From positions 1-20,850 of the IMG/VR virus record IMGVR_UViG_3300028767_000098: a DNA stretch of 20,850 bases, one strand, 5' to 3'. Source of the stretch: a virus. Below are positions 5,477 to 12,034 of this stretch, piece after piece. The notes beneath the pieces were generated by a model, which did not search any database, was not told the origin of the DNA, and saw only the letters and a program-made list of their open reading frames with translations. Numbering within the stretch: the first letter of the stretch is position 1; every line of letters begins with the position of its first letter. The position numbers and the translations under genes are program-made.

Positions 5477-7094
5477 TCCTTTATTGCGCTATTATCAAAA
5501 CGAATCTGTAGAATCAATTTTCAACTATTTTAATTCCGGTAAAGTAGGAAACCCTTTGCTTTGTTTACCAACCGGAACCGGAAAAAGTTTAGTAATTGCT
5601 GAATTTATAAAAACTGCTTTGCAACAATGGCCGAATCAAAGATTTATTATGCTTTGCCATGTAAAAGAAATTCTTTCTCAAAATTGCAATAAATTAAAAG
5701 CAATTTGGCCAAATGCTCCAATTGGCATGTATTCTGCCGGTTTAAACGAATACAATACCACCTTGCCTATTATTTTCGCTGGAATTGCTAGTGTTAATGC
5801 AAATCCTGAACAGTTTGGGCATAGAGATATAGCAATAGTTGATGAAGCGCATTGTATAAGTCAAAACGATTCAAGTATGTATCAAAAGACAATTGCAAAA
5901 TTAAAATTAATTAACCCTTATCTAAAGGTTATTGGCTTAACAGCTACGGCTTACCGTATGGGTCAAGGCATGATTACCGATGGTGGTTTGTTCACTGATA
6001 TTGCATATGATGTTACAGGAATGTCAGCCTTTAACCGGCTTATTGCTGAAGGTTTTATTGCTCCATTGATCCCAAAGCGAACTAGAACGGAATTAAATAC
6101 CGATTGTGTCAAAATGTCAAATGGTGATTTTCAACAGCATGATTTGCAAGCCGCTGTTGATATTGATGAAGTAACTTACTCTGCAATCAAAGAATTAGTT
6201 GAATGTGGCTATGAAAGAAATTGTGGTCTAGTTTTTGCAACAGGGGTTGAACACTGTGAACATTTAACAACGGCTATTCAATCTTTTGGGGAAACCGCAA
6301 CATGCGTTCATAGCAAGATGCCCACAAAGGAACGGGATGAACGCCTAGCAGCTTTTAAAGCCGGAATATTTAAATATATTGTGAGCAACGGCATTCTTAC
6401 TACTGGTTTTGATCATCCTCCCATTGACATTATCGGAATGTTACGCCCCACAATGTCTACCGCACTTTGGGTTCAATGCCTGGGGCGCGGAACCCGGCCT
6501 TATACTTGGCTGAATGAACAGCAATACATAAAGGGTTTCAACTATGCAAAAGAAAACTGTTTGGTATTGGATTTTGCAAAGAATACCCCTCGTTTGGGTC
6601 CAATTAACGATCCGGTTAAGCCAAGAAAAAAAGGTCAAAAAACAGGCGATGCGCCGATTCGCATTTGCCCCGAATGCGGTATTTATAACCACGCTTCATC
6701 AAGATTTTGTTGTGAATGCAACGCCATATTTCAAATTGCAGTTAAAATCTTTGGTCAGGCAGGAACAGAAGAATTAATCAAGTCTGATTTGCCACAAATT
6801 GAAACTTTTTCGGTAATTCGTGCTGTTTATCACAAGCACCTGAAACCCGGTAGCCCTGTCATGATCCAAGCCTCATACTATACAGGGGTGAAAACCTTCA
6901 GCGAATTTGTCTGTTTTGAGCATCCCGGTTATCCAGGTAGGAAGGCCGCAGATTGGTGGAAGCAAAGATCAAATGAACCTGTTCCCGCTACGGTTGATGA
7001 AGCCTTAAGCCGAATTTCACAATTGAAAACCCCAGTTAAAATTAGGGTGCAAGTAAACAAAAAGTATCCTGAGGTTTTGAGTCATGAATACTAG
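5469..7094 (+). CDS. SF2 DNA helicase, RadD-like
   Basis: 541 residues from the ATG at 5469, preferred to a GTG at 5454 because GAGAAAG lies upstream of it. Superfamily 2 motifs appear in order: LRYYQ (Q motif), PTGTGKS (residues 34-40), DEAH (125-128), TAT (158-160), ILTTGFDHP in the second RecA domain and QCLGRGTRPY (motif VI). Around residue 400 a CPEC...CCEC zinc ribbon follows, as in the RadD/YejH helicases; the last 120 residues are an additional domain. The role is ATP-driven unwinding or strand remodelling in replication or recombination, in line with neighbouring junction nuclease and exonuclease genes. It overlaps the genes on either side by a few bases, typical of a tight operon. 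Confident as SF2; RadD-like is from the zinc ribbon. Confidence 0.82.
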   Translation: MSNPLLRYYQNESVESIFNYFNSGKVGNPLLCLPTGTGKSLVIAEFIKTALQQWPNQRFIMLCHVKEILSQNCNKLKAIWPNAPIGMYSAGLNEYNTTLPIIFAGIASVNANPEQFGHRDIAIVDEAHCISQNDSSMYQKTIAKLKLINPYLKVIGLTATAYRMGQGMITDGGLFTDIAYDVTGMSAFNRLIAEGFIAPLIPKRTRTELNTDCVKMSNGDFQQHDLQAAVDIDEVTYSAIKELVECGYERNCGLVFATGVEHCEHLTTAIQSFGETATCVHSKMPTKERDERLAAFKAGIFKYIVSNGILTTGFDHPPIDIIGMLRPTMSTALWVQCLGRGTRPYTWLNEQQYIKGFNYAKENCLVLDFAKNTPRLGPINDPVKPRKKGQKTGDAPIRICPECGIYNHASSRFCCECNAIFQIAVKIFGQAGTEELIKSDLPQIETFSVIRAVYHKHLKPGSPVMIQASYYTGVKTFSEFVCFEHPGYPGRKAADWWKQRSNEPVPATVDEALSRISQLKTPVKIRVQVNKKYPEVLSHEY

Positions 7095-7299
7095 AGAATT
7101 AACTTACCAAGACAAATGCTTTAACAAAGATAGAATTAAATTTCAACAGAAAATGATTAATTGTGATTATTGGCAATCCTGCCAAAATTGCGCCCATATG
7201 GATCATAATACAAACAAATGCAAGCTATTTAATGCGGTTCCTCCAGTTGATGTTATTGCCGTTGGATGCGAAAACTTTCAATATGAAATTCCGTTCTAG
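7084..7299 (+). CDS. Small Cys-rich protein, probable zinc binding
   Basis: 71 residues with six cysteines (C12, C27, C33, C36, C46, C62). The arrangement NCDYWQSCQNC, then NKCKLF, then PPVDVIAVGCENF recalls a family of very small phage proteins that occurs beside helicase and polymerase genes; I know no function for it. The start overlaps the helicase stop by 11 bases, so translation is probably coupled. The pairing of Cys motifs suggests one structural zinc site. Confidence 0.6.
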   Translation: MNTRELTYQDKCFNKDRIKFQQKMINCDYWQSCQNCAHMDHNTNKCKLFNAVPPVDVIAVGCENFQYEIPF

Positions 7300-7307
7300 G
7301 GGAAATA

Positions 7308-8258
7308 ATGGCCAGAAAATCAAAATCACTCCATTCTAGCGGCCTGTTAAATGCGCTTTCCTTTGTGGGCATGAACGGCGCTGAATACTGCCAGATTGGC
7401 CACAATTGGGTTACGTCTATCACTGATAATATTTGCATGGGTTTTGCTATTGAAGAAACTCTAGCTTGTCAAGCAAACATTAAAGCTTTGACTCATTCTT
7501 TAACCAGGGCAAAAGATCAAGTAACTATTACGCAATTAGATATTGACAAATTGCATGTTTCTTCAAACGGTTTGGAAGTTTATGTAAACTGTGAAGCAGA
7601 GGTTAAACATGTTGAACCTGATAAAAGATTTTGCGCGATTGATAGCAGATTTACTAAATGCTTGGATATTTTGCATTCTATTGTATCAGCCCATGGGGAT
7701 CATATTTCTGTTAAATCCGTATTGTGCTACGGTTCATCCTGCTTTGCAACTAATCGGCATATTCTAATTGAGTTTTGGAATGGTATTGATTTGCCATATT
7801 GCAAACTATCAAAAAAGTTTGTTGATTTAATTTTGAAGTCAAAGAAAGAAGTTGAATATTTTGGTTATTCTATTAGTAGTGTTACAGTTTATTTCAAAGA
7901 TGGATCTTGGATTATGGGACGCCAAGAAAAAGGTGATTGGATCAATCCGTTTGAAATATTAAATGTGCCTACAGAAATGCAACCACTTACCGCAAACTTT
8001 AAAACTTCGCTCAAGGCTGTTCTAGGGTTCGCTGGGGCTACCACCGTCACCTGGGGCGCTGGAAGGCTCCAGAGCCATGCCGGTGAACGGGAAGGGGCAA
8101 TTTCAGCCATTGCTGACCTAGCCGAAGGTGGCACTTATGGAACAAAGGAAATGAAATTCTTGTTAGATAATGGAAATGAATTTTGTATTGACGCAAACAA
8201 AGTTGTTAGGTTTTTTGGTTCAAACATTCGTGGCGCAATTAGCTCAAGGATTGGTTAA
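7308..8258 (+). CDS. Putative DNA polymerase sliding clamp-like protein
   Basis: 316 residues, preceded by AGGGGAAATA, a strong ribosome binding site. The sequence alternates beta strands and helices in the manner of beta-clamp/PCNA folds: FAIEETLACQANIKALTHSL, then TITQLDIDKLHVSSNGLEVYVNC, and in the second part SSCFATNRHILIEF with LPYCKLSKKFVDLIL and YFKDGSWIMGRQ. This recalls the clamp pattern 'TDG......lp..v.ip...v..l', ending with DGSWIMG. The position directly before the family B polymerase strengthens the idea. Residues 225-275 (MQPLTANFKTSLKAVLGFAG onward) are encoded by an unusually GC-rich stretch (about 8020-8130). No motif is decisive, so structure prediction is needed to separate a clamp from another replication accessory protein. 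Confidence 0.48.
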   Translation: MARKSKSLHSSGLLNALSFVGMNGAEYCQIGHNWVTSITDNICMGFAIEETLACQANIKALTHSLTRAKDQVTITQLDIDKLHVSSNGLEVYVNCEAEVKHVEPDKRFCAIDSRFTKCLDILHSIVSAHGDHISVKSVLCYGSSCFATNRHILIEFWNGIDLPYCKLSKKFVDLILKSKKEVEYFGYSISSVTVYFKDGSWIMGRQEKGDWINPFEILNVPTEMQPLTANFKTSLKAVLGFAGATTVTWGAGRLQSHAGEREGAISAIADLAEGGTYGTKEMKFLLDNGNEFCIDANKVVRFFGSNIRGAISSRIG

Positions 8259-8438
8259 ATGTCAAACTTATATGATTGGCCAGAAGACTCTTAATTAGAA
8301 AACGGCAATTATCACAATGTTTGTCTTTATTGTAGAATTGTTTTTGTTGGATACAAACGGCGAATTGTTTGCAAAAAGTGTGCTACTGAAATAGAAAATA
8401 AAAGAATTGAAACTCAAAAACATGCATGGGATATCTAA
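8259..8438 (+). pseudogene. Small zinc-ribbon gene interrupted by an in-frame TAA
   Basis: Starting at an ATG directly after the clamp-like stop, one frame reads MSNLYDWPEDS, then TAA at 8292-8294, then LENGNYHNVCLYCR with a further CKKC, ending at a stop that overlaps the polymerase start (TAATG). The 59 codons form one coherent small protein with a Cys4 ribbon (CLYC and CKKC). The D..ENGNY..VC..C pattern is one I associate with tiny phage zinc proteins. No start codon lies in frame after the TAA, so the downstream part cannot be made alone. Either this is a recent nonsense mutation, a sequencing error, or stop-codon readthrough. TAA acts as a normal stop elsewhere in the window, so general recoding is excluded. 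Both junctions are perfectly packed, which argues that the gene was intact recently. Confidence 0.6.
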
Positions 8439-10378
8439 TGTTCTTTAACGAACCCGAAAAATTGCCAAAAGGCAAAAAGCAACCCGTTGCCGTTGATCGG
8501 TCGTTTCCTACTCCCATTTTCAAACCTTTGGATTTATACAATGATGCTGAATTGGTTATTGATTCTCATTCTACTTTCATTTTTGACGTTGAGTGTTACT
8601 CTAATTATTTTTTGGCTATGTTCACAAATTTTAGAACAGGGAAAATTGTTTACTTTGAAATGTCACCAAATTCAACAATTGATTATAAAAAATTGGAATG
8701 GGTTTTGTGGAATTTTCTTTTGGTTGGTTTCAATTCCAGCAATTACGATTTGCCTATGCTTTTTTTATGCCTTAAGGGTTTGAGTTGCCAAGAATTAAAA
8801 AGGGTAAGTGACCGAATTATCAATGAGGAATTGCGGCCTAGACAAATTGAGCAAGAATTCAAGGTTATAGTGCCCACAAAGATAAATCATATTGATCTTA
8901 TTGAAGTTGCTCCATTAAAAGCCAGCCTAAAGACGTATGCGGGAAGAATGCATTGTAAAAAGATGCAGGATTTGCCTTATAATCCCGCAATGCCATTAAC
9001 CCAGGAACAAGCAAATATTTTATTGCATTATTGCATAAATGATCTAGAGAATACTATTTTGTTGTTCATTGAACTGAAGGAACAAATTAAGCTTCGATAT
9101 GATATGACTGAACAATACGGGATAGACCTACGCTCAAAAAGTGATGCTCAAATTGCAGAGCATGTTATTGCAAGTGAGGTTATGAAGATTAATGGCAATT
9201 GGCCAAGACGCCCTATCATTCTGGAAGGGCAAAGCTACCGCTATGCGGCCCCGGCTTTCCTGGCCTATGCCACGCCAGCCATGCAAGCCGTTCTAGACCG
9301 GGTTCTAGCTACTGAGTTTGTTGTAGGTGCATCCGGCGCTGTCCTCATGCCTGAAAGTCTAGAATCGCTGTCTGTGGGCATTGGCAATGGTATTTATCGC
9401 ATGGGGATTGGCGGTTTGCATTCCAGTGAAGAAAAGACTATGCATAAAGCCGATGAAGAATATCTATTGATTGATAGAGATGTTGCCAGCTATTACCCCA
9501 GCATTATCATTAATAACAATCTTTTTCCAAAACAAATGGGCAAGGCTTTTATTCAAGTATATTCAACCATTGTTGAAAGGCGTTTAAAAGCCAAAGCCGC
9601 TGGGGATAAGGTTAATGCAGATTCATTAAAAATTGTTATCAATGGAAGTTTTGGTAAATTGGGTTCTAAATATAGTTGTCTTTATTCTCCTGATCTAATG
9701 CTGCAAGTTACCTTGACTGGCCAGCTTGCTTTATTGATGCTTATTGAAAGAATTGAACTAGCTGGAATTTCCATTGTTTCAGCCAATACCGATGGAATTA
9801 TTATCAAATGTCCTAGGGCTAGATATGAAGAATTGAATCAGATTATAAAGCAATGGGAACAGGTAACAGCATTTTATACTGAAGAAACCAAATATAAAGC
9901 AGTATATAGTCGTGATGTTAATAACTATATTGCAATTAAGGAAGATGGCACGGCTAAGGTTAAGGGTTGCTATTCTGAAAAAGGTTCCGCTTTAAATAGC
10001 CGATTGAGCAAGAATCCAGAATCTTTAATTTGCGCCGATGCTGTAACTAAACTTTTGGTTGAATGCATTCCAATTGAACAAACCATAACGGAAAGCCAGG
10101 ATATAACCCGGTTTGTTTGTGTGCGAAATGTCAAAGGCGGTGCCCACAAGAATGCTAAATATTTAGGAAAAGTGGTTCGCTGGATTTATGCAAAAGGTGA
10201 AACCGGAACAATTAATTATGTTTTAACTAACAATATTGTTCCCAAAAGTGAAGGCGCTAGGCCGTTGATGGACCTAGCGCCGGTTGAAGATTTAAATTTT
10301 GATTACTATATCAATGAAGCAAATGAAATGCTTTATGACTTGGGTTATTACAAACCTAAGCAAATTGGTTTGTTTTAG
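8438..10378 (+). CDS. Family B DNA polymerase with 3'-5' exonuclease domain
   Basis: 646 residues from the ATG at 8438; an ATG 12 bases earlier lacks a ribosome binding site, while 8438 follows GGGA and overlaps the preceding stop. The exonuclease site is intact: FDVE (D50, E52), FNSSNYD (D104) and YCIND (Y198, D202). Polymerase motifs are DRDVASYYPS with D348 (motif A), KIVINGSFG with K398 (motif B), and ANTDG with D452 (motif C). Motif C reads NTDG where the canonical form is DTDS; the catalytic second aspartate is kept. At about 650 residues it is a compact phage polymerase without a protein-priming signature that I can see. It replicates the phage genome with the adjacent clamp-like, helicase and primase proteins. 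Confidence 0.9.
   Translation: MFFNEPEKLPKGKKQPVAVDRSFPTPIFKPLDLYNDAELVIDSHSTFIFDVECYSNYFLAMFTNFRTGKIVYFEMSPNSTIDYKKLEWVLWNFLLVGFNSSNYDLPMLFLCLKGLSCQELKRVSDRIINEELRPRQIEQEFKVIVPTKINHIDLIEVAPLKASLKTYAGRMHCKKMQDLPYNPAMPLTQEQANILLHYCINDLENTILLFIELKEQIKLRYDMTEQYGIDLRSKSDAQIAEHVIASEVMKINGNWPRRPIILEGQSYRYAAPAFLAYATPAMQAVLDRVLATEFVVGASGAVLMPESLESLSVGIGNGIYRMGIGGLHSSEEKTMHKADEEYLLIDRDVASYYPSIIINNNLFPKQMGKAFIQVYSTIVERRLKAKAAGDKVNADSLKIVINGSFGKLGSKYSCLYSPDLMLQVTLTGQLALLMLIERIELAGISIVSANTDGIIIKCPRARYEELNQIIKQWEQVTAFYTEETKYKAVYSRDVNNYIAIKEDGTAKVKGCYSEKGSALNSRLSKNPESLICADAVTKLLVECIPIEQTITESQDITRFVCVRNVKGGAHKNAKYLGKVVRWIYAKGETGTINYVLTNNIVPKSEGARPLMDLAPVEDLNFDYYINEANEMLYDLGYYKPKQIGLF
10350..10376 (+). terminator. 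Weak terminator at the end of the polymerase gene
   Basis: ACAAACC (10350-10356) pairs with GGTTTGT (10367-10373) around a 10-base loop, followed by TTT before the stop codon. It is inside the coding sequence. It is the only candidate to stop rightward transcripts before they run into the convergent tail genes. The stem is AT-rich and short. Confidence 0.35.
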
Positions 10379-11154
10379 GCCATCTTCCAAGAAATACCAC
10401 TAAATTTAACGGCAACCTTGGGATCCGTAAACTCGTAAATATGAATATCACCATTCAATTCAATGCCGAATCTTGCGATTGTGTCAGCCGTTCCAGTGCA
10501 ACAGAAACCTTCAACCTTGTGCAATGGCCTATATCCGGCGGGAATGGTAGCTACAATAACATCAGCGCCAAAAGTTCCGCCGTAAACATCACCATTCAAA
10601 AAAGCCCTGCCTTCTAGTGACGTTTGAAGCCAAATTCCACCAGTTGTATAAGTAGCCTTTAGCCAAGATGCGGCGTCAAATTCAGCGCCCAACCAAGGGC
10701 CAGCGGTTGCGCCAAAGTGAACCCTACCACTAATGCCAATGCCAGCAGTAACACCCGGCAAAGATGTTGAAAACTGTAAAATTCCTTTTTCTGAATTTTT
10801 AAATGAAAACAAAAACCCGTTATAAGGACCACCGTTGTTTGCTCCAACGTCCATTCTATCAAAGGTAATACCTTGGAAAAAATGGTTTGGGGAAACAGTA
10901 GAAGGGTTTAAGATTCTATAAAAAGAACCCATGTTATAAATGCCGTTGTTTTTAGAAGATGCTAAATTTGTAGGAAAAACAACATCAGCAAGCAACTTAT
11001 TAATAAGGGCATAAATTTCATCGGTAGGATGAACATGCCCCGGTAAAGAATCCATGTAAAATGAACCGCTATGGCTGTCCTGATACATTCCATAAGTATC
11101 AATAAAGCAGCATTGGAAATCTCTAGCAATCTGCCTAAAGCCTTTGTTTGCCAT
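10375..11154 (-). CDS. C-terminal part of split SGNH receptor-binding protein
   Basis: 259 residues from an ATG without any ribosome binding site. The frame stays open to 11187, and it continues the SGNH hydrolase of the preceding frame: codons upstream of the ATG read LARTEIANEM, then NKGFRQIARDFQCCFIDTYG, then DSLPGHVHPTD, the block V segment with the probable catalytic His (H42). From residue 60 the protein becomes glycine-rich and beta-structured (GIGISGRVHFGATAGPWLG), as expected for a tail fibre tip. Its stop overlaps the polymerase stop by four bases, convergent. It is probably made only as part of a fusion with the upstream frame, or not at all. The aspartate usually three residues before the catalytic His is not there; D35, seven before, is the nearest. 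Confidence 0.7.
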   Translation of the reverse strand: MANKGFRQIARDFQCCFIDTYGMYQDSHSGSFYMDSLPGHVHPTDEIYALINKLLADVVFPTNLASSKNNGIYNMGSFYRILNPSTVSPNHFFQGITFDRMDVGANNGGPYNGFLFSFKNSEKGILQFSTSLPGVTAGIGISGRVHFGATAGPWLGAEFDAASWLKATYTTGGIWLQTSLEGRAFLNGDVYGGTFGADVIVATIPAGYRPLHKVEGFCCTGTADTIARFGIELNGDIHIYEFTDPKVAVKFSGISWKMA

Positions 11155-11173
11155 TTCATTAGCAATTTCAGTT

Positions 11174-11187
11174 CTAGCAAGGGGACA
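11174..11187 (-). other. Frameshift window in the SGNH receptor-binding gene
   Basis: On the minus strand ATG TCC CCT TGC TAG ends the first frame, while the +1 frame reads TAA TGT CCC CTT GCT AGA and onward. The two frames overlap only between the upstream TAA and the downstream TAG, so a shift must occur in these 14 bases, which contain a run of four C (GGGG at 11181-11184 on the plus strand). Losing one C, or a +1 ribosomal shift, restores a single protein. Confidence 0.7.
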
Positions 11188-12022
11188 TTAAAATAATAGG
11201 CAATTCAGCCGCAGTTTTAAGCGCCCGAATCTTAACCAATCCAGCCCTAATATCGTCTAAAGCCGCGTCAACCCATTCAGGATAAGCAAAATCGTTAACG
11301 CCCCAACGAATAATATAAAGGTCTGGATTAGCAGCTAAATCTAAAGCATAGTTTCTATATTCAACGCCAGGATGATTGCTATGCCAGTCCAAATCTTGCC
11401 AAGATTTAGCATCAAAACCGCTTAAAGAGTGGTCAATGATGGTGCAATTTCTATAACCATTTGCAATAGCACTGGAGTTTAAAAGAGAAGCGGGATAATA
11501 ATCAGCGGCACTTGCGTTAAAACCTGCTACCGTGCTATCGCCAGAAATAACAATATTAAAAGGGCCGATTTCGTCAACTTGATTGCCAAATGAGGAACTG
11601 CGTTTAAAATGTTTATACCAAGGGGCTAAATATTCTTGGCCTACAACCAAATTAGTTTGCGCCAATCTTGGATTCATTACCTTTCCAGTTAAAGAAACAA
11701 TAGGATAATCTGGATAAATACCGTATTTGTTATTGTAAGTGCTAGATAAACCATATTTTAAAGAAAAAGCCTGTTTGGCGGTAATGTAGGCTTGAAAAGC
11801 CGTAGTGTTATCCGTTCCGGTTGTTTCTTTGGTTCCATCCAAAACAGTTCCATAAGCAACAACATTTACATTAAAATTTGTAAATGAATCATTTAAAGAC
11901 TGCAAAGTTGCAACTTCAACCCCAAATTTATTTGTATACGTTCCCGGATAGTTCAAAAATTTGTCAAACATATCTTCATTAAGTTGAAAACGCGCAACAG
12001 CGTCAGTTCCCGGAAGTGTCAT
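11174..12022 (-). CDS. N-terminal part of split SGNH-hydrolase receptor-binding protein
   Basis: 282 residues, preceded by AAAGGGG at good distance. The first 130 residues resemble a tail-fibre attachment segment (FLNYPGTYTNKFGVEVATLQSL). A GDSL/SGNH esterase domain then begins: NIVISGDSTVAGFN with the nucleophile S163, a glycine in SLSGFDA (block II), and IIRWGVNDF with G241 and N243 (block III). The frame stops soon after ILMSPC, in mid-domain, before the Asp/His block. The missing part lies in the +1 frame just downstream. Such esterase domains on phage tails are thought to remove acetyl groups from capsule or lipopolysaccharide during adsorption. Joined with the next frame the protein would be about 550 residues. 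As a stand-alone product it would lack its catalytic His. Confidence 0.75.
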   Translation of the reverse strand: MTLPGTDAVARFQLNEDMFDKFLNYPGTYTNKFGVEVATLQSLNDSFTNFNVNVVAYGTVLDGTKETTGTDNTTAFQAYITAKQAFSLKYGLSSTYNNKYGIYPDYPIVSLTGKVMNPRLAQTNLVVGQEYLAPWYKHFKRSSSFGNQVDEIGPFNIVISGDSTVAGFNASAADYYPASLLNSSAIANGYRNCTIIDHSLSGFDAKSWQDLDWHSNHPGVEYRNYALDLAANPDLYIIRWGVNDFAYPEWVDAALDDIRAGLVKIRALKTAAELPIILMSPC

Positions 12023-12034
12023 TTTTTCCCCTTT

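Noticed and set aside
8259-8438. Global reassignment of TAA as a sense codon
   Set aside because: TAA ends several well-defined genes here, including the clamp-like, SSB-like and exonuclease genes, at the expected lengths.
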